Part shown: one piece after another, positions 25,361 through 33,511 of the stretch
How positions within the stretch are numbered: the first letter of the stretch is position 1
Layout of the letters: the number at the start of each line of letters is the position of its first letter
Origin: Rugosimonospora acidiphila
GTDB taxonomy: Bacteria; Actinomycetota; Actinomycetes; Mycobacteriales; Micromonosporaceae
Length of the DNA stretch: 64,000 nt
Direction of reading: 5' to 3'
NCBI RefSeq assembly: GCF_039543385.1
Contig: NZ_BAABJQ010000025.1
Span: 1-64,000, forward strand
Program-made: the position numbers and the translations under genes
Notes under the pieces: generated by a model
What the model saw: the letters and a program-made list of their open reading frames with translations, nothing else
What the model was told of the DNA's origin: nothing
The model's database searches: none

Positions 25361-25783
25361 CTACCGGCCCCGATCCTCGGTGGTGCCGTCAGCTCCGGCG
25401 CCGCCCGTGGCCGCCGCCCTGCCGGACCCGGCGTCACCCGGCGGCGGTTCGGCACCCGACGCCGTCGCGGCGGCCTGATCCACTACCGCGCCGGGCCACA
25501 TCGGGATGCCCACCGAGTACGCGGCCCGCGCCAGCGCGTGCGTCGCCACCGGGTTCATCACCAGCAGCAGCGCGGCAACGATGAGCGCCCGGCCGCCGTA
25601 GCTGGTCACCGGTCCCTTCGCGACCACCAGCGCCAGCAGCACCGGCATCGCGCCCAGCGTGACCGTCTTGCTGGAGCACTGGATGCGCAGATACACGTCG
25701 GGCATGCGCAGGATGCCCACCGCCCCGGACAGCGACACCGCGAGCCCCAGCGCGAGCAGCGCGATCACGGCTATCTGCCTCAC
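25361..25783 (-). CDS. mrpG: Mrp antiporter subunit G
   Basis: 140 residues. Helices ALGLAVSLSGAVGILRMPDVYLRI and TLGAMPVLLALVVAKG, with the conserved MPDVYLRIQCSSKTVTLG loop, identify MnhG/MrpG. The C-terminal 40 residues are a Pro/Gly/Ala-rich extension beyond the family core. GTG start overlaps the mrpF stop. MrpG is a small structural subunit at the edge of the complex. Confidence 0.92.
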   Translation of the reverse strand: MRQIAVIALLALGLAVSLSGAVGILRMPDVYLRIQCSSKTVTLGAMPVLLALVVAKGPVTSYGGRALIVAALLLVMNPVATHALARAAYSVGIPMWPGAVVDQAAATASGAEPPPGDAGSGRAAATGGAGADGTTEDRGR

Positions 25784-26040
25784 AGCAACCCCCGTTCGAG
25801 GTAGCGCGACCACACGATGGTGGCGAGGTAGCTGAATGAGGCCAGCCAGATCGCCACGTCGAGGTAGATCGACCGATCGGCGAACGCCGCGAACAGCAGC
25901 ACTGCCAGCGTGACCTGAGTGGACAGGGTGTTGAGCGCGACGATCCGGTCGCACACCGTGGGCCCCAGCCCGACCCGGACGAGCAGCAGCCCCGCGATGA
26001 GGATCTCCACGAGGCAGGCGACGCCGATGGCCGCGATCAT
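25780..26040 (-). CDS. mrpF: Mrp antiporter subunit F
   Basis: 86 residues with three helices; LLLVRVGLGPTVCDRIVALNTLSTQVTL is the hallmark of MnhF/MrpF. The ATG overlaps the mrpE stop and the TGA overlaps the mrpG start, giving continuous translational coupling. It is implicated in the sodium/cation path of the complex in characterised Mrp systems. Confidence 0.93.
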   Translation of the reverse strand: MIAAIGVACLVEILIAGLLLVRVGLGPTVCDRIVALNTLSTQVTLAVLLFAAFADRSIYLDVAIWLASFSYLATIVWSRYLERGLL

Positions 26041-26576
26041 CACAGGCCCGCTCGCAGCAGCTGCCGCTCCACCGGTCCATTGATCCGGTCGTGGTTGTGG
26101 CGGGCCTCGGCCAGGTCGATCCACACCGCGTGGTACTGGAGCTGCCGCCGGTCACGGTCGAGGTCCACCAACTGCGAGTCCACGATCACCGAGGTCAGCA
26201 CGCCCACCGTGGCCAGCGCGGCGTCGCCCGACACGCCGGTCGGTACGATGAGCATCCCACTGCGCAGCGGGATGTGCGGCGACCAGATGCGCCGGGACAG
26301 CCGGGCGTTGGCGACCACCACCCGGGCCACGACGATCCCGGCCAGCCGGACCAGCGCGGCGATCCGCCTCGGCCGCAGCAGCGTCCACGGCCCGGCGGCC
26401 GGACCCAGCCGCGCGCACACGGACGCGGTCAGCGCGGACAGCGCCAGGCCGACGATCACCTGCTCGGCGCTGAGCGTCCAGCTCAACACGGTCCAGACGA
26501 GGTACGCCCACCAGAAAATCGCCCACCAGCGGCTCAACACCGCAGGTAGGTGCCCCGGCGTCCCTGGCACAAACAA
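26040..26576 (-). CDS. mrpE: Mrp antiporter subunit E
   Basis: 178 residues. Two N-terminal helices (WAIFWWAYLVWTVLSW and VIVGLALSALTASVCA) are followed by a cytoplasmic domain with the family motif SGMLIVPTGVSGDAALATVGVLTSV and DRDRRQLQYHAVWID. It is the first gene of the operon. The start is uncertain: TTG 26576, GTG 26570 and GTG 26540 all lack a clear ribosome binding site. The promoter should lie in 26577-26694. Confidence 0.85.
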   Translation of the reverse strand: MFVPGTPGHLPAVLSRWWAIFWWAYLVWTVLSWTLSAEQVIVGLALSALTASVCARLGPAAGPWTLLRPRRIAALVRLAGIVVARVVVANARLSRRIWSPHIPLRSGMLIVPTGVSGDAALATVGVLTSVIVDSQLVDLDRDRRQLQYHAVWIDLAEARHNHDRINGPVERQLLRAGL

Positions 26577-26694
26577 TCACGGTGCCCACGGAAAGCGCGG
26601 GGCCTTTCCGCCCGATCGGGAGGGTGGCCGCCGGTCAGGCATGCGAGTTCCCCGCGCGGGGTAGGGCCAGTCGCGGGGAGCCGAAGCGGATCGG

Positions 26695-27363
26695 ATGGTC
26701 GAGATCATGGACGACGGTCGGGCCGGAAGCGACGTGCGCAGCCCGCGGCCGGGAACGCTGGACGTCGAGACGGCCACCGCGCGATACCTGCTCCACGTGC
26801 TGCTGCCGGCCTGGTTCGTTCCCGGGCTGCTGGACTGGTGGATGCACCGCCGCTCCGGCATCGAACGCACCTCGGGAACCCGTGAGTCGCTGCTCCACCT
26901 GGCGATGATCTCGGAGATCGGCGGGCCCCTGCTGCTGGCGCTGCTGCTCGAGATCAATCCGTTGATGCTGGCGCTGATGGGCGGCGCGGCGCTCCTGCAC
27001 GAGACGACCGCCATGTGGGATGTGCGGCTGGCCGCGCACAGTACCCGTGAGGTGACCCCGGCCGAACAGAACATCCACAGCTTCCTGGAGTCCCTGCCGT
27101 TCATCGCCATCGGTGCGGTCGGCTGCCTGCACCCACGGCAGGTGGGCGCCCTGCTGCGCCTGCGCGGGGGTGCCGCCGGGTGGCGGCTGCGCCGCAAGCA
27201 CCCGCCGCTGCCGGCCCGCTATCTGGTGGGCGTACTCGGCGGGGTGGCGGTGTTCGGGGTCCTGCCGTACTTCGAGGAGTTGCACAGGTGCTGGCGGGCG
27301 GGCCGCGCGGCGGACCGCCGGGTGAGGGAGGGGAGCAGACCATGCGCATCGGCTACTCGCTGA
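26695..27363 (+). CDS. Membrane protein with conserved His/Glu motifs, unknown function
   Basis: 222 residues with four or five helices. The order of polar motifs is notable: DWWMHRRSGIE, then HLAMISEIGGP, ALLHETTAMWD and HSTREVTPAEQNIHSFLE. Such His/Glu spacing in and beside membrane helices resembles diiron membrane hydroxylases or desaturases, but no family was identified with confidence. Its last 22 bases overlap the start of the F420 oxidoreductase gene, so the two are translated together and may act on the same substrate. ATG 26695 or 26707. Confidence 0.6.
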   Translation: MVEIMDDGRAGSDVRSPRPGTLDVETATARYLLHVLLPAWFVPGLLDWWMHRRSGIERTSGTRESLLHLAMISEIGGPLLLALLLEINPLMLALMGGAALLHETTAMWDVRLAAHSTREVTPAEQNIHSFLESLPFIAIGAVGCLHPRQVGALLRLRGGAAGWRLRRKHPPLPARYLVGVLGGVAVFGVLPYFEELHRCWRAGRAADRRVREGSRPCASATR

Positions 27364-28289
27364 ACAGTGAGGAGTACGCGCCGGCGGACCTGATCCGGCA
27401 GGCCGAACTCGCCGAGGAGGCGGGGTTCGCCTCGCTGTGGATCGCCGACCACTACCACCCCTGGACCGGGGCGCAGGGCCAGTCGCCGTTCGTCTGGTCG
27501 ATGATCGGAGCCCTCAGCCGGACCCTCACGATACCGATCATGACCGGCGTGACCTGCCCCATCATCCGGATGCACCCGGCCATCCTGGCCCAGGCCGCGG
27601 CGACCACTGCGGTACTGACCGGCGGCCGGTTCATCTTCGGCGTGGGCACCGGGGAGGCGCTCAACGAGCACATCATCGGCGAGAAGTGGCCGGAGGCACG
27701 CCGCCGTTTGGCGATGCTGGAGGAGGCCATCGAGATCATGCGCGAGCTGTGGAGCGGGCGGGTCGTCACCCATCACGGCGCGCACTACACCGTCGAGCAC
27801 GCGCGGCTGTACACCATCCCGCAGCAGCCGATCCCGGTGTACGTATCCGGTCTCGGCCGCACCGCCACCGAACTGGCCGCCCGCGTCGGCGACGGTTACG
27901 TGAGTACCAAGCCCGACCCGCACGGCGTGGCCCGGTTCCGCAAGGACGGCGGCGGGAGCAAGCCGGCGGTGGCCGGTACCAAGGCGTGCTGGGCTCCCAC
28001 CAGGGACGAGGCGAGGCAGCTCGCGCACCGGCTGTGGGCCAGCGACAGCCTGCCGGGCGAGCTGGCTCAGGTGCTGCCCACCCCGGAGCACTTCGAACAG
28101 GCCAGTCAGCTGGTCACCCCGGACATGCTGATGATGGCGTACGGGCCCGATCTCGAACCGCACCTGGCGATGGTCGAGTCGTACCGGAAGGCCGGCTACG
28201 ACACGTTGCACGTCGGCGCGGTCGGCCCGCACTACGAGGAGATGATCCGGCTGTACCGCGACGAGATCATCCCCAGATTCCGGGAATGA
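27342..28289 (+). CDS. F420-dependent LLM-class oxidoreductase
   Basis: 315 residues of the luciferase-like (TIM-barrel) family, subgroup related to F420-dependent glucose-6-phosphate dehydrogenase. Characteristic parts are MRIGYSLNSEEYAPADLI, SLWIADHYHPWTGAQGQSPF, FIFGVGTGEALNEHIIG and PVYVSGLGRTATELAA. It uses the deazaflavin F420 rather than FMN. The ATG overlaps the preceding membrane-protein gene, with GAGGGGAGCAGAC as the binding site. The substrate is unknown. Confidence 0.9.
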   Translation: MRIGYSLNSEEYAPADLIRQAELAEEAGFASLWIADHYHPWTGAQGQSPFVWSMIGALSRTLTIPIMTGVTCPIIRMHPAILAQAAATTAVLTGGRFIFGVGTGEALNEHIIGEKWPEARRRLAMLEEAIEIMRELWSGRVVTHHGAHYTVEHARLYTIPQQPIPVYVSGLGRTATELAARVGDGYVSTKPDPHGVARFRKDGGGSKPAVAGTKACWAPTRDEARQLAHRLWASDSLPGELAQVLPTPEHFEQASQLVTPDMLMMAYGPDLEPHLAMVESYRKAGYDTLHVGAVGPHYEEMIRLYRDEIIPRFRE

Positions 28290-28366
28290 TCCCACCGGCG
28301 GGCTTTGCGCCACCTCGCCCGCGCGAGTAGCGTCGAGCGGGTTCTGGCCCCGGCAGAGGGATCGGC

Positions 28367-28690
28367 ATGCCCCGCTTGGAAATCAGTCGGCAAGACCTCG
28401 ACCACGGGCTGGTGCGCCTGCGCCTGACCGGCAACGCGGATCTGTCCGATGTGGACCGTCTCGAAGACGCCCAGCGCGTGGCCCTGGAGGCACCCGAGAC
28501 CCGCCGGCTCGTTGTCGACCTGGAAAACCTCGAGTTCCTCGACTCCAGCGGCATCGCGGTCATGGTCGCCGGATACCGCTCCGCCCGCAGCCGCGGCCAG
28601 CGGTACCAGGTCATCAACCCGCGCGGCCTGGTGCGCAGGGTCCTCGACCTGACTGGCGTGCTGACCACCCTCACGCCGCTGACCGCCTGA
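28367..28690 (+). CDS. STAS-domain anti-sigma factor antagonist
   Basis: 107 residues, one STAS domain of the SpoIIAA/RsbV type. The segment VDLENLEFLDSSGIAVMVAG contains the serine that is phosphorylated by a partner anti-sigma kinase. When unphosphorylated such proteins bind the kinase and free a sigma factor. No kinase gene is adjacent, so the partner is encoded elsewhere. Its stop codon lies within an 8-bp tandem repeat. Confidence 0.88.
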   Translation: MPRLEISRQDLDHGLVRLRLTGNADLSDVDRLEDAQRVALEAPETRRLVVDLENLEFLDSSGIAVMVAGYRSARSRGQRYQVINPRGLVRRVLDLTGVLTTLTPLTA

Positions 28691-28702
28691 CCGCCTGACC
28701 GG
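28679..28702. repeat. Three 8-bp tandem repeats containing the STAS stop codon
   Basis: CTGACCGC twice, then CTGACCGG. The TGA of the middle unit is the stop. With a period of eight, TGA occurs in all three frames within 24 bases. Confidence 0.8.
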
Positions 28703-28812
28703 CGCCCGGACCGCGGCCCCGACGACCGACGGGGTATATCAGCGCAAATCTCACTAATTCCCTCATTGGCGGCTATATGGTCGAGTTGCCTCGGAAGGGA
28801 AGTGAGCGAGAA

Positions 28813-29346
28813 GTGCCGAACCAGTTCGAGCTGGACGTGACGAAGATCCGGGAGGACGCCCGTCGCAAGATGGAGGACGGCCCCGTCACCCCGACCTATG
28901 GCGGCGATCCCAACCCGGTCATCGGCGTGCTCAACGATGTGGTGGCGACCGAGATCGTCTGCTACCTGCGGTACAGCCAGAACGCCATTGTCGCCGCCGG
29001 CATCGACCGCGCGCAGGTGTCGGCGGAGTTCCAGGAGCACGCGGCGGAGGAGCTGAAGCACGGGCTGCGCGCCGCCGAGCGGATCAACCAGCTGGGTGGC
29101 ATCCCCGACTTCGACCCCGCCACGCTCGCCAAGCGGGCGCACACGGAGTATTCGGCGCCGGAGCCGACCGACCTCAACACCATGCTGCGGGAGAACCTCG
29201 TGGCCGAACGGATCGTCATCGCCTCGTACCAGGAGATCGTGCGGTGGATCGGCACCGCGGACCCGACGACCCGGCGGCTGATGGAGGACATCCTCGAAGA
29301 GGAGGAGGAGCACGCCGACGACCTCGTCGACCTGCTCGGAATCTGA
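28813..29346 (+). CDS. Ferritin-like (bacterioferritin/Dps-like) protein
   Basis: 177 residues from the GTG at 28813. The four-helix bundle carries diiron ligands: the Glu in VVATEIVCYLRY, the FQEHAAEELKHG set, the Glu in ENLVAERIVIASYQEI, and EDILEEEEEHADDL. This is the bacterioferritin-type ferroxidase pattern; the heme methionine is not evident. It stores iron or detoxifies peroxide with iron in the cytoplasm. An ATG at 28777 is in frame but lies on the TATATG-like -10 region; AAGGGAAGTGAGCGAGAA before the GTG suits the later start. Confidence 0.87.
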   Translation: MPNQFELDVTKIREDARRKMEDGPVTPTYGGDPNPVIGVLNDVVATEIVCYLRYSQNAIVAAGIDRAQVSAEFQEHAAEELKHGLRAAERINQLGGIPDFDPATLAKRAHTEYSAPEPTDLNTMLRENLVAERIVIASYQEIVRWIGTADPTTRRLMEDILEEEEEHADDLVDLLGI

Positions 29347-29354
29347 GCCGTGCG

Positions 29355-29981
29355 TCAGCGGGGGTCGGCCGGGCGGCGGTAGGCGCCGTACCACCAGATC
29401 AGGGCCAGCTCGCGGGCGAACGCGGCGTCGCCGCTCGGGTCTCCCGCGGTGGCCTGGTCGAAGATCGCCCGCTCGCCGCCGATCACTATCACCCGGGTGG
29501 CGCCGACCAGGTCGACGTCGGCGGGGGTGCGGCCCGCCTTCTGATCCTCGCGGAGCACCTCGATCGTCCGGTCCGTGAACCGGGTGAGCCCCTCGCTCCA
29601 GAAATCACGCACGATCGCGTCGTACGTCGCGACCTCGGCGACCGCTCGCAGCACGGCGGCGTGCTCCCGGTAGACCCCCACCACCCCCAGGAATGCCTCC
29701 GTGAGGCTGTCGAGGCCGGCCGTCGGCTCCCAGGCCGAGGCGATGGCGAAGGACGTCTCCCGCATGGTGGCGGCGAGGCGCAGGAGGAGTTCGGTCTTGT
29801 CGCGGAAGTGGGCGTAGAAGGTCGAGCGGGCGACCCCGGCCTCGGCGGAGATCTGTTGGATGCCGAGTTCGGTGAAGTTCGCGCCGTCGATCAGGAGGCG
29901 CTGCGTCGCGGCCAGTATCTCGGCCTCGGCTGAGTTGCGTCGGCCGGGGTTCGGGGCGCGTCGTCGGGTGATCGAAGGCAT
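29355..29981 (-). CDS. TetR/AcrR-family transcriptional regulator
   Basis: 208 residues. The N-terminal helix-turn-helix reads AEILAATQRLLID, then IQQISAEAGVARSTFYAHFRDKTELLLRL, the classic TetR motif. The C-terminal ligand-binding region ends IWWYGAYRRPADPR. It is divergent from an aldo/keto reductase, with an imperfect 26-bp inverted repeat between them, so it probably represses itself and that gene. The inducer is unknown. Confidence 0.93.
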   Translation of the reverse strand: MPSITRRRAPNPGRRNSAEAEILAATQRLLIDGANFTELGIQQISAEAGVARSTFYAHFRDKTELLLRLAATMRETSFAIASAWEPTAGLDSLTEAFLGVVGVYREHAAVLRAVAEVATYDAIVRDFWSEGLTRFTDRTIEVLREDQKAGRTPADVDLVGATRVIVIGGERAIFDQATAGDPSGDAAFARELALIWWYGAYRRPADPR

Positions 29982-30052
29982 CTCCGGATCCTAGTGTCGC
30001 GGCCCTGCCCCGGGATTGCGGTCGACCGGGGCCCGTGCCGATGAACGCCACA

Positions 30053-30078
30053 CTACACACTGCCCGGACACTGTGTAG
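30053..30078. promoter_or_regulatory. Probable TetR operator
   Basis: CTACACACTG-N6-CACTGTGTAG matches its complement at 9 of 10 positions. A further ACACAGTG half-site lies at 30104-30111. It sits in the 200-base gap between the TetR gene and the aldo/keto reductase. Confidence 0.6.
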
Positions 30079-30181
30079 CATTAATTCCGGACAGATGATC
30101 CGGACACAGTGACCGCTTGGCGCCGGGTGCGCGGGTGCACTGGGGGGATCCGGATAGATGCGGGCAAAAGGGGAGCAATAA

Positions 30182-31222
30182 GTGAAATACCGACAGCTGG
30201 GTCGCACGGGGGTGTGGGTCTCCGAGATCTCCTTGGGCACCATGACGTTCGGTGGCAAGGCTCACCCGGTGTACAGCACGCTGGGCGCGCTCGATCAGGA
30301 GCAGGTGGACCGCGTCGTCGGCACGGCACTCGACGGCGGGATCAACTTCATCGACACCGCCGACGTCTACTCAGACGGCGAGTCCGAGGAGTTGCTCGGC
30401 CGGGCGATCGGGCAGCGCCGGCGAGACGTGGTGCTCGGCACCAAGCTGATGGCTCCGGTCGGGCCAGGGCCCAACGACCAGGGACTTTCCCGGCTGCACA
30501 TCATGCGGGCGCTGGAGGACAGCCTGCGCCGGCTGCGGACCGATTACATCGACCTCTACCAGATCCACAACTACGACCACGTGACGCCGATCGAGGAGAC
30601 CCTCGGCGCGCTCGACGACGCGGTACGGCAGGGCAAGGTCCGCTACATCGGCGCTTCCAACCTCTCCGCCTGGCAGATCAGCAAGGCGCTGGGCATCTCC
30701 GCGCTGCACAACCAGGCGAAGTTCGTCACCAACCAGGTGCACTACTCGCTGGTGTCGCGCGACGCCGAACGTGACCTCATCCCCATGGCCGACGACGCGG
30801 GGCTGAGCCTGACGGTGTGGAGCCCGCTGGCCGGCGGGTTCCTCTCGGGCAAGTTCGACCGCGGCGGAGTCACCACCGAGCAGGACTCCCGCCGGGCCCG
30901 CAGCGGCGTCGACTTCGTGCAGTTCGACGAGGAGAAGGGGTACCAGGTGGTCGACGTGCTGCGGACGGTCGCCGCGCGGCACGAGGCGAGTCCCGCCCGG
31001 GTCGCGATCGCCTGGCTGCTCGCCCAGCGCGCCATCAGCAGCGTCATCGTCGGCGCCCGCAAGCTGGACCAGCTCGCGGACAACATCGCCGCCAGCGACC
31101 TGACCCTCACCGCGCAGGACCTCGCCGAACTCGACGAGGCCAGCCGGCCGCCGGTCGCCTACCCGAACTGGATCCAGGCGGCGTTCGCCCCGGTCCGGAT
31201 CCCCGCCGCCAACCGGGCCTGA
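30182..31222 (+). CDS. Aldo/keto reductase
   Basis: 346 residues, (beta/alpha)8 barrel of the Kv-beta/YghZ-like branch. Catalytic residues are in NFIDTADVYSDGESE (Asp, Tyr), VLGTKLM (Lys) and DLYQIHNYD (His). The NADPH site near the end reads SSVIVGARKLDQLADNI. It reduces aldehydes or ketones. The GTG start follows GGGGAGCAATAA. Likely under control of the divergent TetR protein. The stop codon is the first of a series of TGAs in an 18-bp repeat array, followed by a terminator. Confidence 0.92.
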   Translation: MKYRQLGRTGVWVSEISLGTMTFGGKAHPVYSTLGALDQEQVDRVVGTALDGGINFIDTADVYSDGESEELLGRAIGQRRRDVVLGTKLMAPVGPGPNDQGLSRLHIMRALEDSLRRLRTDYIDLYQIHNYDHVTPIEETLGALDDAVRQGKVRYIGASNLSAWQISKALGISALHNQAKFVTNQVHYSLVSRDAERDLIPMADDAGLSLTVWSPLAGGFLSGKFDRGGVTTEQDSRRARSGVDFVQFDEEKGYQVVDVLRTVAARHEASPARVAIAWLLAQRAISSVIVGARKLDQLADNIAASDLTLTAQDLAELDEASRPPVAYPNWIQAAFAPVRIPAANRA

Positions 31223-31284
31223 TCCGCGAACCTGGCGTGATCCGGCGGCCTGGCGTGATCCGGCGGCCTGGCGTGATCCGCCAG
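31213..31284. repeat. Four 18-bp tandem repeats over the aldo/keto reductase stop codon
   Basis: Units like CCTGGCGTGATCCGGCGG. The first, degenerate unit (31213-31230) contains the stop codon; two identical copies and one variant follow. Confidence 0.8.
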
Positions 31285-31290
31285 CCTCGG

Positions 31291-31321
31291 GTGCCAGGCG
31301 GGCGAGCGCCCGTCCTGGCAC
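31291..31321. terminator. Hairpin terminator between convergent genes
   Basis: GTGCCAGG-CGGGCG pairs with CGCCCG-CCTGGCAC, with one bulged T and a two-base loop. A second short palindrome (CGGGTCGCGACCCG, 31335-31348) follows. Confidence 0.7.
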
Positions 31322-31355
31322 CCGATTCGGGGCACGGGTCGCGACCCGATCCGGG

Positions 31356-31865
31356 TCAGGCGAACAGGTCCGGCTGCTCGGCGAACCCCAGGTCGACGGC
31401 GGTGTGATCCGGCGCCGGGCGCGAGGTGGCGGGCAGCCGGGAGTAGGCCCGGCCGGGTACGGAGGTCACCGGGCAGGTCACCATCAGCACCGGGGGCGGC
31501 GGCGGCGCGAACCCGCGGCTGCCCCACCGCACCCAGATGGCTATCCGCCCCTCGGCGGCCTCGGCGAGCAGCTTGTCGACCGTGCGCCGGCGGTCGGTGT
31601 GGTCCACCTCGATCGCGATAGGCGCCCCGCCCGGTCGGGCGCACGCCACGTCCAGGTACGAGTGCCGGTGCTGGTACGGCGGCGGGAGCGGCAGGACGCT
31701 CGGCGCCCTCCGGTACACCCGCCAGCCCTGGCCGGTGGCCCACTCCACGATGGAGTTCACCACCAGCGCGGTCACCTCGTCCGGGCCGCGCTCGGCGAAG
31801 GTCAGCGCCGCCAGCCAGTCGGTCAGCGAGGCCGCCACCCGTTCACCGTCGCGCGCCACGTCCAT
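31356..31865 (-). CDS. Conserved hypothetical protein, possible PD-(D/E)XK-like fold
   Basis: 169 residues from the ATG at 31865. The middle of the protein (SYLDVACARPGGAPIAIEVDHT, then KLLAEAAEGRIAIWVRWG) has an Asp, a Glu-x-Asp pair and hydrophobic strands spaced as in PD-(D/E)XK nuclease-like domains. That relation is an inference from spacing only. The C-terminal 40 residues are Pro-rich. Genes of this type are found in other actinobacteria without a known role. It is divergent from an endonuclease/phosphatase-family gene, 55 bases apart. Confidence 0.55.
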   Translation of the reverse strand: MDVARDGERVAASLTDWLAALTFAERGPDEVTALVVNSIVEWATGQGWRVYRRAPSVLPLPPPYQHRHSYLDVACARPGGAPIAIEVDHTDRRRTVDKLLAEAAEGRIAIWVRWGSRGFAPPPPPVLMVTCPVTSVPGRAYSRLPATSRPAPDHTAVDLGFAEQPDLFA

Positions 31866-31920
31866 GGACAGACGGTAACGCCGGCCCGGCCCCCGGTGGA
31901 CCCACGGGTCGGATGATGCA

Positions 31921-32733
31921 ATGGGTGGCGTGACGGCAGACCCGACGACCCTCCGGTTGCTGACCCTCAACGCGTTGTTTCGGGGCGACGTCCGGGCGCG
32001 GCTGCGAGCGCTGGGCGGGATCCTCGACCGCGCCGGGTACGACGTCGTCTGCCTGCAGGAGGTGATGTACCGCCACCACGCCCGCCTGCTGTGGCGCCTT
32101 GCCCGGTCGTACCCGCACCACGCCAGCACCGGAGCAGTGGCGCTGGGCGGCGGACTGGTCATCCTGTCGCGCTGGCCGATCGTGCGGTGCCGGTTCGGCC
32201 GGTACCCGGTATCCCGGCCGCTGCGCCCGGAGCTGCTCATGCGCAAGGGCGCCCAACTGGCCCGGGTGGCGGTGCCGGGCGGCGACCTCGCCGTGGTGAA
32301 CACCCACCTGTCCGCCAACCGCGACCACGACTGGTCGGCGGGCAACCGGTACAGCCGGGTCGCGGCCGACGAACTGGATCGGCTCGGCGCCCTGATGTCG
32401 GGGATCGACCCGGCGCTGCCCGTGGTGGTCGCCGGCGACTTCAACCTGCCGCGCGACTCGCCCGTACTGGCGCGGTTCCGGGCCGCCGCGCGGCTGCGCG
32501 ATGCCCTGGCCGGCAGCGCCGAACCGACGTACCGGCCCACCCCGGAGCTGCCCGCGCCACCGGCGTTCGATCATGTGCTCGTCCGGCCCGCCCCGGATCG
32601 TGAGTTGACCGCCCGGTCCCGCATTGTCTTCCGCGACGCGGTGATGCTGGCCGACGGCCGGCCGGGGTACCTGTCCGACCACTACGGCGTCGATACCGAG
32701 CTGGTGCTGCCCGCGATCCGCGGCAACGGTTGA
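31921..32733 (+). CDS. Endonuclease/exonuclease/phosphatase family protein
   Basis: 270 residues of the DNase I-like fold. Motifs in order: LLTLNALF (Asn), VVCLQEVMYR (Glu), LAVVNTHLSAN, VVAGDFNLPRDSP (Asp, Asn) and YLSDHYGVDTEL (Asp-His). Members hydrolyse nucleic acids, inositol phosphates or sphingomyelin. No signal peptide is seen, so a cytoplasmic phosphodiesterase is likely. The start is ATG 31921 or GTG 31930. Confidence 0.87.
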   Translation: MGGVTADPTTLRLLTLNALFRGDVRARLRALGGILDRAGYDVVCLQEVMYRHHARLLWRLARSYPHHASTGAVALGGGLVILSRWPIVRCRFGRYPVSRPLRPELLMRKGAQLARVAVPGGDLAVVNTHLSANRDHDWSAGNRYSRVAADELDRLGALMSGIDPALPVVVAGDFNLPRDSPVLARFRAAARLRDALAGSAEPTYRPTPELPAPPAFDHVLVRPAPDRELTARSRIVFRDAVMLADGRPGYLSDHYGVDTELVLPAIRGNG

Positions 32734-32806
32734 GTGGCGCCGGGTCGAGGCTGGGCGGCGGGTCGCGGCGCCCAAACTTGTCGGGGGCGGGTGTGATGAT
32801 GCCCCC

Positions 32807-33511
32807 ATGACTGACGACGCGACAACGACCGTGCTGCGTCGGCCCGAGGCCGCCGCCGCGCTCGACCCGCTGGGCTGGCGCTACATCCTGGGCATCGCGT
32901 GCACCGGCGTGCCCGTGCGTTCGGTGACGCAGGCGGCCGAGGTCGCCGCGATCGCGGGTGCCGCGTGCGGCGACGACGCCGACGGCCACCTGTGGGTGGA
33001 CGTGCGCGCCGACCGGGCGCTGCTCCACCTGCAGACGCTGGCCCTCGCGGGGGTGACGCCGGTGGACGTCCGGCTCGCCGCCGCCGTCAACGCCGCGCTC
33101 GCCGCCCGCGGGCTGGGCACCAGCCCCGACGTCGGCACGGACGCCCCGCGCTCGATCCAGGTCCTCGAGATCGCGATCGACGCGTTGGATATCGCGTCGA
33201 TCCGCCCCTTCTGGAAGGCGGTGCTGGGCCATGTGGATGAGGCGGGAGCGTCCGGGCCGACGGATGCGCTGATCGACGCCCGCCGGCAGAGCCCGGCCGT
33301 CTGGTTCCAGCAGATGGACGCGCCGCGCCCGCAGCGCAACCGGATCCACTTCGACATCTCGGTGCCGCAGGACGAGGCGCGACACCGGATCCGGGCCGCC
33401 CTCGACGCGGGCGGTGTGCTGGTGTCCGACCTCGAAGCGCCGGCCTTCTGGGTGCTCGCCGACGCGGAGGGCAACGAGGTGTGCGTCACGACCTGGCAGG
33501 GCCGCGACTGA
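32807..33511 (+). CDS. Pterin-4a-carbinolamine dehydratase-like/VOC fusion protein
   Basis: 234 residues. The first 105 resemble pterin carbinolamine dehydratase (LGWRYILGIACTGVP, DGHLWVDVRADRALLHLQT, VDVRLAAAVNAALAARGLG). The rest is a glyoxalase/VOC domain (SIQVLEIAIDALDIASIRPFWKAVLG, NRIHFDISVPQDEARHRI, FWVLADAEGNEVCVTTW). Such fusions exist in actinobacteria, but the substrate is unknown. The usual dehydratase histidine triplet is not evident, so that half may be structural. The stop codon lies in a 14-bp repeat array. Confidence 0.8.
   Translation: MTDDATTTVLRRPEAAAALDPLGWRYILGIACTGVPVRSVTQAAEVAAIAGAACGDDADGHLWVDVRADRALLHLQTLALAGVTPVDVRLAAAVNAALAARGLGTSPDVGTDAPRSIQVLEIAIDALDIASIRPFWKAVLGHVDEAGASGPTDALIDARRQSPAVWFQQMDAPRPQRNRIHFDISVPQDEARHRIRAALDAGGVLVSDLEAPAFWVLADAEGNEVCVTTWQGRD

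Noticed and set aside
28777..28812. Earlier ATG start for the ferritin-like protein
   Set aside because: The ATG lies in a TATATG -10-like box and the extra twelve residues do not match the family; the GTG at 28813 fits better.
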